A stretch of DNA of 64,000 nucleotides from Halomonas sp. NO4 (lineage in GTDB: Bacteria; Pseudomonadota; Gammaproteobacteria; Pseudomonadales; Halomonadaceae). This document shows, one piece after another, positions 50,738 to 64,000 of the stretch (the stretch's first letter is position 1; each line of letters starts with the position of its first letter). Where the stretch lies: contig NZ_WHMA01000003.1 in the NCBI RefSeq assembly GCF_010994375.1, forward strand, positions 186,001 through 250,000, given 5' to 3'. The translations under genes and the position numbers were made by a program. The notes under the pieces were generated by a model that had not been told where the DNA came from, made no database searches, and saw nothing but the letters and a program-made list of their open reading frames with translations.

Positions 50738-52282
50738 ATGCAGCAACTGAATCCTTCCGAGATCAGCGACATCATCAAGCAGCGTATCGAAAAGCTGGAT
50801 GTCGCTTCCGAAGCCCGAAACCAGGGCACCATCGTCAGCGTCTCCGACGGCATCGTGAAGATCCACGGCCTCGAGGACGCGATGTTCGGTGAGATGATCG
50901 AATTCCCCGGCAGCATCTTCGGCATGGTGCTCAACCTCGAGCGCGATTCCGTGGGCGCCGTGGTGCTGGGCGACTATCTGCAGCTCGAAGAGGGCATGAC
51001 CGCCCAGTGCACCGGGCGCATCCTCGAGGTGCCGGTGGGTCCCGAGCTGATCGGCCGCGTGGTGGATGCCCTGGGCAACCCCATCGACGGCAAGGGCGAG
51101 GTGGACGCCAAGCTCACCGACGCAGTGGAGAAGGTCGCCCCCGGCGTCATCACCCGCCAGTCGGTGGACCAGCCGATCCAGACCGGTCTCAAGTCCATCG
51201 ACGCCATGGTGCCGATCGGCCGCGGTCAGCGCGAACTGATCATCGGCGACCGCCAGATCGGCAAGTCGGCCATCGCCGTCGACACCATCATCAACCAGAA
51301 GGGCAAGGGCGTCACCTGCGTCTACGTGGCCATCGGTCAGAAGCAGTCGACCATTGCCCAGGTCGTACGCAAGCTCGAAGAGCACGGCGCCATGGAGCAC
51401 ACCATCGTGGTTGCCGCCGGCGCCGCCGACCCGGCCCCGATGCAGTTCCTGGCGGCCTACTCCGGCTGCACCATGGGCGAGTACTTCCGCGACCGCGGCG
51501 AAGATGCGCTGATCGTCTACGACGACCTGTCCAAGCAGGCCGTGGCGTACCGCCAGGTGTCGCTGCTGCTGCGTCGTCCGCCGGGACGCGAAGCCTACCC
51601 GGGTGACGTCTTCTACCTCCACTCGCGTCTGCTCGAGCGTGCGGCGCGGGTCAATGCCGACTACGTCGAGAAGTTCACGGGCGGCGAAGTGAAGGGCAAG
51701 ACCGGCTCGCTGACCGCGCTGCCGATCATCGAGACCCAGGGCGGTGACGTCTCGGCGTTCGTGCCGACCAACGTGATCTCCATCACCGACGGCCAGATCT
51801 TCCTCGAGACCGATCTGTTCAACTCGGGCATCCGTCCGGCCATCAACGCCGGCCTGTCGGTGTCGCGGGTGGGCGGTTCGGCGCAGACCAAGATCATCAA
51901 GAAGCTCGGCGGCGGCGTGCGTCTGGCACTCGCCCAGTACCGGGAGCTGGCGGCGTTCTCGCAGTTCGCCTCCGATCTCGATGAAGCCACCCGCAAGCAG
52001 CTGGAGCACGGTCAGCGCGTCACCGAGCTGATGAAGCAGAACCAGTACTCGCCGATGTCGGTGGCCGAGATGGCGCTCTCCCTGTACGCCGCCAACGAGG
52101 GCTTCCTGGACGACATCGACGTCTCCAAGGTGCTGGACTTCGAGCGCGCCCTGCGCGACTACATGAAGGCCGAGCACGCCGAGCTGCTCGACAAGATCAA
52201 CGAGACCGGCGACTACAACGACGAGATCCAGCAAGGACTCAAAGAGGGTCTCGAGAAGTTCAAGGCCACTCAGAGCTGGTAA
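50738..52282 (+). CDS. atpA: ATP synthase F1 subunit alpha
   Basis: Non-catalytic nucleotide-binding subunit of F1, 514 residues. [18 protein letters not shown] opens the protein. The Walker A is [13 protein letters not shown] (about residues 170-182). [47 protein letters not shown] is the family signature. [16 protein letters not shown] follows. Length matches E. coli (513). Confidence 0.98.
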   Translation: MQQLNPSEISDIIKQRIEKLDVASEARNQGTIVSVSDGIVKIHGLEDAMFGEMIEFPGSIFGMVLNLERDSVGAVVLGDYLQLEEGMTAQCTGRILEVPVGPELIGRVVDALGNPIDGKGEVDAKLTDAVEKVAPGVITRQSVDQPIQTGLKSIDAMVPIGRGQRELIIGDRQIGKSAIAVDTIINQKGKGVTCVYVAIGQKQSTIAQVVRKLEEHGAMEHTIVVAAGAADPAPMQFLAAYSGCTMGEYFRDRGEDALIVYDDLSKQAVAYRQVSLLLRRPPGREAYPGDVFYLHSRLLERAARVNADYVEKFTGGEVKGKTGSLTALPIIETQGGDVSAFVPTNVISITDGQIFLETDLFNSGIRPAINAGLSVSRVGGSAQTKIIKKLGGGVRLALAQYRELAAFSQFASDLDEATRKQLEHGQRVTELMKQNQYSPMSVAEMALSLYAANEGFLDDIDVSKVLDFERALRDYMKAEHAELLDKINETGDYNDEIQQGLKEGLEKFKATQSW

Positions 52283-52350
52283 CGCCGCTGGCCCGTCCGC
52301 AAGGGCGGGCCCGGAACATCGTCTGAGGGCCACGAACGGAGTAGATCGCT

Positions 52351-54683
<2,333 letters not shown>

Positions 54684-54707
54684 TCCCGTCCATCAGGGGG
54701 ATTCGCT

Positions 54708-55136
54708 ATGGCGAACAGCTTCAAGTGCGAAATCGTCAGCGTTGAAGCGTCGATCTACTCGGGCGAGATCGAGCAGCTCGTCGCGTCCGGCGTGATGGGC
54801 GATCTCGGCATCCTGCCCGGGCACGCACCGCTGCTCACCGAGCTGCACCCGGGGCCGATCCGCGTCATCCACGATGGCGGTCAGGAGGAGAACTACTACA
54901 TCTCCGGCGGCTTTCTGGAAGTACAGCCCGACGTGGTGACCGTGCTCGCCGACTCCGCGGCCCGTGCCAAGGATCTCGACGAGGCGTCGGCCGAGGAGGC
55001 GCGGCAGCATGCGCTGAAGGCGTTCACCGACAAGTCGGGCGAGCTCGACTACAGCCGTGCCGCGTCGGAACTCGCCGAGGCGGTGGCCCAGCTGCGTACC
55101 ATCCAGCAGCTGCGCAAGAAGGCCGGCAAGGGCTAG
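54708..55136 (+). CDS. atpC: ATP synthase F1 subunit epsilon
   Basis: Rotor and regulatory subunit of 142 residues with an N-terminal beta-sandwich (FKCEIVSVEASIYSGEIEQLVASGVMGDLGILPGHAPLLTEL) and a C-terminal helical hairpin (from about residue 90) that can inhibit hydrolysis. It is followed by the operon terminator. Confidence 0.97.
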   Translation: MANSFKCEIVSVEASIYSGEIEQLVASGVMGDLGILPGHAPLLTELHPGPIRVIHDGGQEENYYISGGFLEVQPDVVTVLADSAARAKDLDEASAEEARQHALKAFTDKSGELDYSRAASELAEAVAQLRTIQQLRKKAGKG

Positions 55137-55172
55137 TCGCAACGCCGCTAGGCGCGTGGCAAGGCCGCGTCA

Positions 55173-55205
55173 ACGCCCCCCGAACAGTGTTCGGGGGGCG
55201 TTTTC
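55173..55205 (+). terminator. Rho-independent terminator of the atp operon
   Basis: ACGCCCCCCGAA/TTCGGGGGGCGT with a five-base loop is followed by TTTTCTTG, 37 bases after atpC. Confidence 0.9.
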
Positions 55206-55312
55206 TTGTCTGCTATGATGGCCCCACCGGCCGGGCACCAGGGGCCCCGGCCTTTGCCATTCGACGCCGCCCGAGGCGACGCATCGGCCGCGGTGGCGGC
55301 AGGAGGAGGCCC

Positions 55313-56686
55313 ATGTCATTGAACGAATCGCTTCAGGAACACAAGGAGACACTGCTCTCCGCCCTGGAGCAGGCGCGTCACGAGACGCTCGACGAGCAGC
55401 TGCCCGAGCTGCGTGCCGCGGACCTCGCCGAAATCCTCGAGGAGTTGCTCGAGGAAGAGGAGGGGCTGGCCTCTGTTCTTGCCCTGTTCGATTGTTTGCC
55501 CATCGAGCGGCGAGCCAACGTGCTCGGCTACCTGCCGGGCGATGAACAGCTGGTCGTCGCCGAGGCGATGTCCGACGAGACGCTGCTCAAGGTGCTCGAG
55601 GAGATGGGCTCGGACGAGCGCGCCGACCTCTTCAACCTCCTCGACGAGGATCGCCGCGAGGGCCTGCTGCGGCGCATGGCGCGCCAGGAGCGCGAGGACC
55701 TCAAGCGCCTGGCCAGCTACGAGGAGGGCACCGCCGGGGCCATCATGACCTCAGACTACGTGGCCATTCCCAGCGGCATGACGGTCTCCCAGGCGATGAT
55801 GCGGGTGCGTCAGACCGCCCCCGATGCCGAGACGGTCTATCAGCTCTACATCGTCGATGGCGACGGGCGACTGGCGGGGACGCTGTCGCTGCGCCAGCTG
55901 ATGGTGGCCCGCCCGGGCGCCCAGGTCGACGACCTGATGATCAAGGATGTGATCAGCATTCCCGTGGACGAGGAGCAGGAGGAGGTCGCCCGCGCCGTGG
56001 CCCGCTACGACCTGCTGGCGGTGCCGGTGATCGACGCCGACGAGCGCCTGGTGGGCATCGTCACCCACGATGACGCCATGGACGTGGTCGAGTCCGAGGC
56101 CACCGAGGACTTCCACAAGGGGATGTCCATCGGCGCCCTGGAGGACGGGGTGAGCCGGGTGCCGCTGTGGAGCCTCTATCGCAAGCGGGTGACCTGGCTG
56201 GTGCTGCTGGTGTTCGCCAACCTCTTTTCCGGCGCCGGGATCGCCTACTTCGAGGACGTGATCGCCGCCAAGGTGGCGCTGGTGTTCTTCCTGCCGTTGC
56301 TGATCGGCAGCGGCGGCAACGCCGGCGCCCAGGCCGCCACCCTGATGGTGCGCGGCATGGCCACCGGCGACGTGGGCGTCAAGGACTGGGGCAAGCTGCT
56401 GGGGCGGGAACTGCTGGTGGCGGGCTCGCTGGGGCTGACCATGGCCCTGGCGGTGGCGCCCATCGGCGTCATGCGCGGCGGCGAAGCGGTGGCCATGATC
56501 GTTGCCCTGAGCATGGTCACCATCGTGCTATTCGGCAGTCTCCTGGGCATGTGCCTACCCTTCGTGCTCGACCGCGTGGGCTGGGACCCGGCCACCGCCT
56601 CGGCACCGCTGGTGACCACGCTCATCGACGCCACCGGGGTGCTGATCTACTTCTCCATCGCCACCACCATCCTCAGCGCGGCGTAG
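55313..56686 (+). CDS. mgtE: Magnesium transporter MgtE
   Basis: Mg2+ channel/transporter. The ATG at 55313 with AGGAGGAGG gives 457 residues. The acidic N-domain (about residues 1-125, MSDETLLKVLEEMGSDERADLFNLL) and two CBS domains (about 125-255) sense cytosolic Mg2+. The membrane domain from about 280 has LLVFANLFSGAGIAYFEDV, the selectivity-region PLLIGSGGNAGAQAATLMVRGMA and further helices. The 3' end overlaps the convergent CDF gene by 14 bases. Confidence 0.95.
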   Translation: MSLNESLQEHKETLLSALEQARHETLDEQLPELRAADLAEILEELLEEEEGLASVLALFDCLPIERRANVLGYLPGDEQLVVAEAMSDETLLKVLEEMGSDERADLFNLLDEDRREGLLRRMARQEREDLKRLASYEEGTAGAIMTSDYVAIPSGMTVSQAMMRVRQTAPDAETVYQLYIVDGDGRLAGTLSLRQLMVARPGAQVDDLMIKDVISIPVDEEQEEVARAVARYDLLAVPVIDADERLVGIVTHDDAMDVVESEATEDFHKGMSIGALEDGVSRVPLWSLYRKRVTWLVLLVFANLFSGAGIAYFEDVIAAKVALVFFLPLLIGSGGNAGAQAATLMVRGMATGDVGVKDWGKLLGRELLVAGSLGLTMALAVAPIGVMRGGEAVAMIVALSMVTIVLFGSLLGMCLPFVLDRVGWDPATASAPLVTTLIDATGVLIYFSIATTILSAA

Positions 56687-57863
56687 CGGCGCGGGCGTCG
56701 CGCACCACCTGGCACACTTCCACGGCGGCCAGCCACGGCAGATCGCCGGCCCGGTCCAGCAGGGTCGCCGGTGTCGGCAGGCGCTCCCCGGTCAGGTCGT
56801 CGTCCAAAAAGAGCACCACGGTGATGCGTTCGTCCAGGTAGTGCAGCCGGTAGTCGATCAGGTGGGCCCAGGCGTCCAGATCGCCCCAGCGGTCGGCCAG
56901 CAGCCGGTGGACCTCGGGGCGCAGCGGCAGGCCGGGGAAGCGGCTGGGATCGCCCTGGCCCTCGTCGTCCTCGGGGTCGACATGGAAGGTGACGTCGTTG
57001 AGGGTCGGATAGGCGTTGCGCAGCCGACGGCTCACCTCGTTGCCGATCTCGTGGGCCTCCGACACGCTGATGCGCGGCGCCACCACCAGGTGCAGGTCGA
57101 CCATGGCATGGCCGGCGGACTGGCGGGTGCGCAGGTCGTGCACGCTGTCGACCCCCGGCACGCTGCACGCCACCTCGTGCATGCGCTGCTGGGCATCTTC
57201 CGGCAGGGCGGTGTCGACGAGTTCGCGGGCCGACTCCCACAGCAGGTCCCAGCCCACCTTGCCCACCAGCAGGCCCACCACCACGGCAGCGACGGCGTCC
57301 ACCCAGCCGACGCCGAACTGGGCGCCCAGCAGGGCGACGAGGACCACGGCGGTGGAGAGCACGTCGGAGCGCGAGTGCCAGGCGTTGGCCTCGAGCAGCC
57401 GCGAGCCGACCCGCTTGGCCACCCGCATGGTGTAGCGGAAGATCCACTCCTTGGCGAGCAGCGCCGCGGCGGCCAGGAGTAGCGCCATGAGGCCGGGGGC
57501 GGGCAGGCTCGTGCCCATCAGCAGGCGCTGCAGGCTCGACCAGGCAATGGCGCCGGCCACGAAGATCAGCACGCTGCCCAGCAGCAGGGTGGCCAGGGTC
57601 TCGATGCGGCCGTGGCCGTAGTGGTGGTCGCGGTCGGGATCCTGGCGGCCATAGTGGGTGGCCGCCAGGACGAAACCGTCGGTGACCAGGTCGGAGAAGG
57701 AGTGGATGCCGTCGGCGATCAATGCCGCCGAGCCCACCAGCATGCCGACGATGACCTTGGCCAGCCCCAGCGCACCGTCGATCCAGGCGCCGATCAGGGT
57801 GACGCGCTTGGCATCGCGGAGCTGGTCGCGCTTGTCGTTCTGGGCGTGATCGCTCGCACTCAT
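56673..57863 (-). CDS. Cation diffusion facilitator (FieF-like metal exporter)
   Basis: Proton-coupled divalent metal exporter of 396 residues. TM2 has ALIADGIHSFSDLVTD and TM5 has NAWHSRSDVLSTAVV, with the conserved His/Asp metal-site residues (HX3D in each). The cytoplasmic C-terminal domain has DLRTRQSAGHAMVDLHLVV. A C-terminal extension of about 100 residues (from about residue 285) goes beyond E. coli FieF (300) and begins with an Asp/Glu-rich DPEDDEGQGDPS. The ATG at 57863 is used; an upstream ATG is in frame. Metal specificity (Fe, Zn, Mn) is not certain. Confidence 0.87.
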   Translation of the reverse strand: MSASDHAQNDKRDQLRDAKRVTLIGAWIDGALGLAKVIVGMLVGSAALIADGIHSFSDLVTDGFVLAATHYGRQDPDRDHHYGHGRIETLATLLLGSVLIFVAGAIAWSSLQRLLMGTSLPAPGLMALLLAAAALLAKEWIFRYTMRVAKRVGSRLLEANAWHSRSDVLSTAVVLVALLGAQFGVGWVDAVAAVVVGLLVGKVGWDLLWESARELVDTALPEDAQQRMHEVACSVPGVDSVHDLRTRQSAGHAMVDLHLVVAPRISVSEAHEIGNEVSRRLRNAYPTLNDVTFHVDPEDDEGQGDPSRFPGLPLRPEVHRLLADRWGDLDAWAHLIDYRLHYLDERITVVLFLDDDLTGERLPTPATLLDRAGDLPWLAAVEVCQVVRDARAATPR

Positions 57864-58070
57864 GGTCGCTACCGATGAAGGCTGGCCCCGGCAGGGGGAA
57901 TGTGGACCCAATCGGTCGGAATTCTCGCATTCCCGTCGGCCGAATTGAAGGCCGGGAGCTGCCTGCGTGGCGTGGCAGGGCGGACAGCTCCGCGCCGGAC
58001 GTGTATCCTCTGCGCGTCGCGCCGGTCGCCGCTGCGTCGGCGACGACCCTCATCGTCACGGGATTGCCAC

Positions 58071-58871
58071 ATGGATTGGCTGCAAGTCGTCATTCTCGCT
58101 GTCTTTCAGGGGCTGACCGAGTTCCTGCCGGTCTCCAGCTCCGCTCATCTCATCCTGGTGCCGAAGTTCACCGACTGGGGCGATCAGGGGCTGGCCTTCG
58201 ACGTGGCCCTGCACCTGGGCAGCCTGGCGGCCGTCGTCGCCTACTTTCGCCAGGAACTGCGGAGCATGGCCACGGCCTGGCTGGCGTCGCTTGGCGGCGC
58301 GCGCGGCAACGCCGATGCCCGCCTGGGCTGGTGGGTGCTGCTCGCCACCGTGCCGGTGTGCGTCTTCGGGCTGCTCTTTCGCGACGTGATCGCGCTCGGC
58401 ATGCGTTCGCCGCTGCTGCTCGTCGCCTCGCTGATCGGTTTCGGGCTGCTCCTCGGCTACGCGGACTGGGGGCACCGCGGCCGGCGCAGCGAGTACCAGC
58501 TCACCCTGAGGGATGCGCTGGTCATCGGCTTTGCCCAGGCATTGGCGCTGATACCCGGCACCTCGCGCTCCGGCATCACCATCACCGCGGCACTGCTGCT
58601 CGGGTTGAGCCGCGAGGCGTCGGCGCGCTTCTCCTTCCTGCTGTCGATTCCGGTGATTCTCCTGGCCGGCGGACTGGAGGCGCTGGGCCTGTTTCGCCAG
58701 CCCCAGGCCATCGACTGGACGGCGCTGGGCGTCGGCACGCTGCTCTCCGGGGTGAGCGCCTACCTGTGCATCCACTACTTCTTGGCCTTCATCCGCCGTA
58801 TCGGCATGCAGCCTTTCGTCATCTACCGTCTGGTGCTGGGCGCCTGGCTGCTGTGGGTCTTCTGGCCATGA
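58071..58871 (+). CDS. uppP: Undecaprenyl-diphosphatase UppP (BacA)
   Basis: Dephosphorylates undecaprenyl pyrophosphate for recycling in cell-wall and LPS synthesis. The ATG at 58071 gives 266 residues, beginning DWLQVVILAVFQGLTEFLPVSSSAHLIL (catalytic EFLPVSSSAHL). PGTSRSGITIT (about residues 163-173) is the second conserved motif, with the catalytic Arg. Multiple membrane segments fit. It is followed by apbE. Confidence 0.96.
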   Translation: MDWLQVVILAVFQGLTEFLPVSSSAHLILVPKFTDWGDQGLAFDVALHLGSLAAVVAYFRQELRSMATAWLASLGGARGNADARLGWWVLLATVPVCVFGLLFRDVIALGMRSPLLLVASLIGFGLLLGYADWGHRGRRSEYQLTLRDALVIGFAQALALIPGTSRSGITITAALLLGLSREASARFSFLLSIPVILLAGGLEALGLFRQPQAIDWTALGVGTLLSGVSAYLCIHYFLAFIRRIGMQPFVIYRLVLGAWLLWVFWP

Positions 58872-58891
58872 GACTGCCGCAAGGAGGTCGC

Positions 58892-59962
58892 ATGAGAATG
58901 CTGCTACGCTTCCGGTTCTGGCCGCTGGTCCTGCTGGTGCTGCTCGCCGGCTGTTCGGAGAGCGACCGGCCCGTGGAGCCGCCGGTGCGCCTGGAAGGCG
59001 CCATCTTCGGCACCTTCTACCAGGTGACCCTCGCCGAGTCGCTCACGGTGGGGAAGGTACAGGCGCTGGAGGAGGGCATCCTGGCCGAGTTGGAGGCGGT
59101 CGATGCCAACATGTCCACCTACCGCGACAACTCCGAGCTCTCCGCCTTCAACGCCGCGCCGGTGGGCGAGTGGCAGTCGCTTTCGCCGGAGTTGATCGAG
59201 GTGCTGGCGATCAGCGAGGGGGTGGCCGAGGCGAGCGGCGGCGCCTTCGACGTCACCATCGGCGGGCTGGTCAACCTGTGGAGCTTCGGCCCCGAGGCGC
59301 GGCCCCGCGAGGTGCCGGACGAGGCGACCCTGCGCGAGCGCCTCGCCGAGATCGGTCCCGACAGCCTCGAGGTCGATGCCGAGCGGCAGCGGGCGCGGCG
59401 CACCCGCGATGTCTTCGTGGATCTCTCCGCAGTGGCCAAGGGCTACGCTACCGACCGGGTGGCGGACTACCTGGCCGACGAGGGCCTCGAGCACTACCTG
59501 GTCAACCTGGGCGGCGACCTGAAGGTGGCCGGATGGCGCGACGGCGACAGCGAACCCTGGCGGATCGGCATCGAGGCGCCCCTCGACGACCGCCAGGAGG
59601 CCACCCATATTCTGCCCCTGCACGACATCTCGGTGGCCACCTCCGGCGATTACCGCAACTTTTTTGAGGCGGACGGGCAGCGCTACTCCCACACCCTCGA
59701 CCCGCGCACGGGCCGTCCCATCACCCATGGCCTGGCATCGGTCACCGTGGCGCACCCCTCCAACGCCTGGGCCGACGCCTGGGCCACGGCGCTGACGGTG
59801 CTCGGCGAGGAGGAGGGCATGGCACTGGCGCGCCGCGAGGCGCTGGCGGTGCTGATGCTGGTGCGGCGCGACGACCGTTGGGAAAGCTGGGTGAGCCCCG
59901 CCTTCGTCGACACCTTCGGTGCGGCGCGGGTCGAAGCGCTGGGGCTGGAGGTGCGGCGCTGA
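58892..59962 (+). CDS. apbE: FAD:protein FMN transferase ApbE, lipoprotein
   Basis: Covalently attaches FMN to Thr of Rnf/Nqr-type subunits in the periplasm. The ATG at 58892, with AAGGAGG, gives a 356-residue protein with a lipobox LLAGC (Cys21). FGTFYQVTL, VDANMSTYRDNSELSAFN, VDLSAVAKGYATDRVADYL, LVNLGGDLKVAGWRDG and YSHTLDPRTGRPI are family motifs with the metal- and FAD-binding residues. The lipobox suggests outer or inner membrane anchoring. It overlaps nothing and starts 20 bases after uppP. Confidence 0.93.
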   Translation: MRMLLRFRFWPLVLLVLLAGCSESDRPVEPPVRLEGAIFGTFYQVTLAESLTVGKVQALEEGILAELEAVDANMSTYRDNSELSAFNAAPVGEWQSLSPELIEVLAISEGVAEASGGAFDVTIGGLVNLWSFGPEARPREVPDEATLRERLAEIGPDSLEVDAERQRARRTRDVFVDLSAVAKGYATDRVADYLADEGLEHYLVNLGGDLKVAGWRDGDSEPWRIGIEAPLDDRQEATHILPLHDISVATSGDYRNFFEADGQRYSHTLDPRTGRPITHGLASVTVAHPSNAWADAWATALTVLGEEEGMALARREALAVLMLVRRDDRWESWVSPAFVDTFGAARVEALGLEVRR

Positions 59963-60024
59963 TGGCCGGGTGTACACTGGCAAAGGATGGAACCGACCAA
60001 TGAACGAATCGACGAGGAGTCCCG

Positions 60025-61392
60025 ATGAGCCTTGACGTGGTGATTCTGGCGGCCGGACAGGGCACGCGGATGCGCTCGAGCCGGCCCAAGGTGCTGCATC
60101 GCCTGGCCGGCAAGCCGATGGTGCGCCATGTGCTCGACACGGCAAGTGAACTGGCGGCGGACCGCCTGCACGTGGTGGTCGGCCACGGCGCCGAGGCGGT
60201 GCGCGAGGCGCTGGCCGACTACCCGGTGCACTTTGCCCGCCAGGCCGAGCAGAAGGGCACCGGCCACGCCGTGGCCCAGACCCTCGAGGCGCTGGGCCAG
60301 GGCAAGGTGCTGGTACTCTACGGCGACGTGCCGCTGATCCGCCGCGACACCCTGGCGGCGCTGCTCGCCGAAGTCAGCGAGTCGCGCCTGGCACTGCTTA
60401 CCGTCACCCTCGAGGACCCCAGCGGCTATGGCCGGGTGCTGCGCAATGCCGCCGGCGAGGCGGTGGCCATCGTCGAGCACAAGGATGCCAGCGAGCGCGA
60501 ACGGGCGGTGCGCGAGTGCAACACCGGGATCATGGCGATGACCGCCGACCAGCTGCGCCGCTGGCTGCCCCGGCTTTCCGCCGACAACGCCCAGGGCGAA
60601 TACTACCTGACCGATATCATCGCCATGGCGGCCGCCGAGGGGGTCAGCATCGCGACTGCCCAGCCCGGGGAAGCGCTGGAGGTGGAGGGCGTCAACGACC
60701 GGCTGCAGATGGCGCGCCTCGAGCGTGCCCACCAGGCCCGTCTCGCCGAGCGACTGATGCGCGAGGGTACGGCACTGGCCGATCCCGCGCGCCTCGACGT
60801 GCGGGGTGCGCTGCGCTGCGGCCACGACGTGGAGATCGACGTGGGCTGCGTCTTCGAGGGCGAGGTGGAGCTCGGCGAGGGCGTGCGCGTCGGCCCCCAC
60901 TGCGTGATCCGCGACAGCTACATCGGGGCCGAGACGGTGATCGAGCCCCACAGTGTCATCGAGGGCGCGGTGATCGCCGGACGCGGCCGCATCGGCCCCT
61001 TCGCCCGGTTGCGGCCGGGGTCGCGCCTGGCGGTGGGCGCCAAGGTGGGCAACTTCGTCGAGACCAAAAACGTCGAGGTGGGCGAGGGCAGCAAGATCAA
61101 CCACCTGAGCTACGTGGGCGATGCCCGCCTGGGGCGCGGCGTGAACGTGGGCGCGGGCACCATCACCTGCAACTACGACGGCGCCAACAAGCACCGCACC
61201 GAGATCGGCGACGACGCCTTCATCGGCTCCAACACCGCCTTGGTGGCGCCGGTGAGTGTCGGCCGCGGCGCCACCGTGGGCGCCGGGTCGACGATCAGCA
61301 AGGACGTGGCGGACCATGCTCTGGCCGTGTCGCGGGCCCGCCAGGTGAGCAAGGCCGACTGGCCGCGGCCCAGCAAAGCCAACCAGGATTAA
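60025..61392 (+). CDS. glmU: Bifunctional GlmU (N-acetyltransferase/uridyltransferase)
   Basis: Makes UDP-GlcNAc from GlcN-1-P for peptidoglycan and LPS. The 455-residue protein has the uridyltransferase N-domain with LAAGQGTRMRSSRPKVLHRLAGKPM, QKGTGHAV, YGDVPL and EVEGVNDRLQ. From about residue 230 the left-handed beta-helix acetyltransferase follows, with PFARLRPGSRL, GNFVETKN and GAGTITCNYDGANKH. Length matches E. coli (456). It precedes glmS by 12 bases. Confidence 0.97.
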   Translation: MSLDVVILAAGQGTRMRSSRPKVLHRLAGKPMVRHVLDTASELAADRLHVVVGHGAEAVREALADYPVHFARQAEQKGTGHAVAQTLEALGQGKVLVLYGDVPLIRRDTLAALLAEVSESRLALLTVTLEDPSGYGRVLRNAAGEAVAIVEHKDASERERAVRECNTGIMAMTADQLRRWLPRLSADNAQGEYYLTDIIAMAAAEGVSIATAQPGEALEVEGVNDRLQMARLERAHQARLAERLMREGTALADPARLDVRGALRCGHDVEIDVGCVFEGEVELGEGVRVGPHCVIRDSYIGAETVIEPHSVIEGAVIAGRGRIGPFARLRPGSRLAVGAKVGNFVETKNVEVGEGSKINHLSYVGDARLGRGVNVGAGTITCNYDGANKHRTEIGDDAFIGSNTALVAPVSVGRGATVGAGSTISKDVADHALAVSRARQVSKADWPRPSKANQD

Positions 61393-61404
61393 AAGGAGAG
61401 CACC

Positions 61405-63240
<1,836 letters not shown>

Positions 63241-63841
63241 CATCGCTGCCATTTTCCCACAAGGGGATGGCTGAGGCGGCCACCAACCGATTGTTGATAA
63301 CATGGAGTGCCAACCGGGTAATGCTTGAGGCTCGTTCGCGCTAGGCGACATGGCCCGGGGAGACGCCTCCCCGGCGCCAGGCCCAGCGCGCGACCCCGAA
63401 ACGCCCATTACACGGGCTTTCCACGGGCAGCGAGACTCTGGTGCGCTGCATCGGCCACGACGATAAGGCCCTCAACCAGCACGACGTTCCCCTCTGGATC
63501 GAGCGTCTCGCCCTGTGGATAAAACTGGGGAAAACCCCTTTCCTCTTTGTGCATACTCCCGACATTCACCAGGCCCCACAGCTTGCTCGGTCGCTGCATG
63601 CCCGCCGTGCCGAGCGCTGGCGCTGCCGGCGCTGGCCGACTTCGCCGGCGAACGTCAGACCTCGTTCTTCTAGCGCTTTCCTGTGACGCCTCCCCCATTG
63701 GTGCAAGGCTGCCCACCGTGGCTGGCCATCGAGCGTATGATCGGATAGATTTGCCGTCATTCGGGCGATATTCCATCCAATCTTGCTGTAATAATCGCCT
63801 TGAAGCACATCAACAACCATATTCACAACAATAGGTGATTC
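63241..63841. other. Region between glmS and the NSS symporter gene
   Basis: 601 bases with no intact gene. It holds the C-terminal remnant of a YecE/DUF72 gene (listed separately), a GC-rich stem CCGGGGAG/CTCCCCGG near 63355-63373 without a T-run, and, nearest the symporter, an AT-rich stretch likely to hold its promoter. Confidence 0.55.
63399..63674 (+). pseudogene. Frameshifted C-terminal remnant of a YecE/DUF72-family gene
   Basis: In one frame (63399 to about 63617) the sequence reads GLSTGSETLVRCIGHDD, then VPLWIERLALWIKLGKTPF and LFVHTPDIHQAPQLARSLHAR, which closely resembles the C-terminal part of YecE/DUF72 proteins (W..GKTPY.F.HTPD..AP.LAR..H). The frame is lost near 63617. In the next frame LALPALADFAGERQTSFF then stops at 63674, as this family ends. 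No N-terminal two thirds are present. I infer a decayed gene. No search was run. Confidence 0.62.
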
Positions 63842-64000
63842 ATGTCGAAGCTCACCCATGCACAGTGGTCCTCGAAGATGACCTTCGTGCTCGCCGCCGC
63901 CGGCTCGGCGGTCGGCCTGGGCAACATCTGGAAATTTCCCTACATGGTGGGCGAGAGCGGCGGGGCGGCCTTCGTGCTCGTTTACCTGCTGTGCATCGGC
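63842..64000 (+). CDS. Sodium-dependent transporter of the NSS family (partial, 5' end)
   Basis: The first 53 codons of a gene that runs off the window. It begins [34 protein letters not shown], and the [27 protein letters not shown] block is the classic TM1 sodium-binding segment of the neurotransmitter:sodium symporter family. The protein is expected to import an amino acid or similar solute with Na+. Its N-terminus shows no signal peptide. Confidence 0.92.
   Translation, partial: MSKLTHAQWSSKMTFVLAAAGSAVGLGNIWKFPYMVGESGGAAFVLVYLLCIG

Noticed and set aside
57875-58891. Long upstream extension of the apbE reading frame
   Set aside because: It overlaps uppP in another frame; the AAGGAGG site and lipoprotein signal place the start at 58892.

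Overview
The window looks like a GC-rich gammaproteobacterial chromosome segment around the replication origin, most likely from Halomonas or a close relative (Halomonadaceae). This rests on gene order (rpmH-rnpA-yidC-mnmE against dnaA-dnaN-recF-gyrB, mnmG-rsmG-parA-parB-atpIBEFHAGDC, glmU-glmS) and protein similarity recalled from memory; no database search was run.

Layout. 1-7.4 kb: LPS inner-core and envelope sugar genes (kdkA, glycosyltransferases of families GT90, GT4 and GT2, an OpgB-like phosphoglycerol transferase, waaF, hldD). 7.5-11.3 kb: glyQ-glyS and gmhB. 11.4-17.7 kb: gyrB, recF, dnaN and dnaA on the minus strand, with five parS-like 16-mers between 10.58 and 14.58 kb, two of them inside recF. 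17.7-21.8 kb: rpmH, rnpA, yidC, mnmE. 21.9-25.3 kb: rlmJ, an OmpA-family lipoprotein, hemW, rdgB. 25.3-34.4 kb: an AT-richer accessory island. 34.4-43.1 kb: hemL, thiD, hemJ, a ClC channel, argC, erpA and a polar amino-acid ABC transporter. 43.1-63.2 kb: a DnaA-box-rich region, then mnmG, rsmG, parA, parB, the complete ATP synthase operon, mgtE, a CDF transporter, uppP, apbE, glmU and glmS. The end holds a frameshifted YecE/DUF72 remnant and the first 53 codons of an NSS-family sodium symporter.

The island is the most interesting part. It encodes a CsgD/VpsT-type LuxR regulator with a WMSR sequence that fits the VpsT c-di-GMP motif, two VpsR/NtrC-like sigma-54 activators whose receiver-like domains lack the phospho-acceptor aspartate, a FapF-like outer-membrane barrel and, convergent to it, a four-gene operon. 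That operon encodes a secreted 400-residue Gly/Asp-rich protein, a small secreted protein, a periplasmic C39 (FapD-like) peptidase and a secreted protein with an ELRGG motif. A good sigma-54 -24/-12 element precedes the operon. Together they suggest a c-di-GMP-controlled extracellular protein fibre or matrix system related to, but different from, the Pseudomonas Fap amyloid system.

Two DnaA-box clusters are present, one in the dnaA-rpmH gap (as in Pseudomonas) and one upstream of mnmG (as in E. coli). Sequence alone does not show which one fires.
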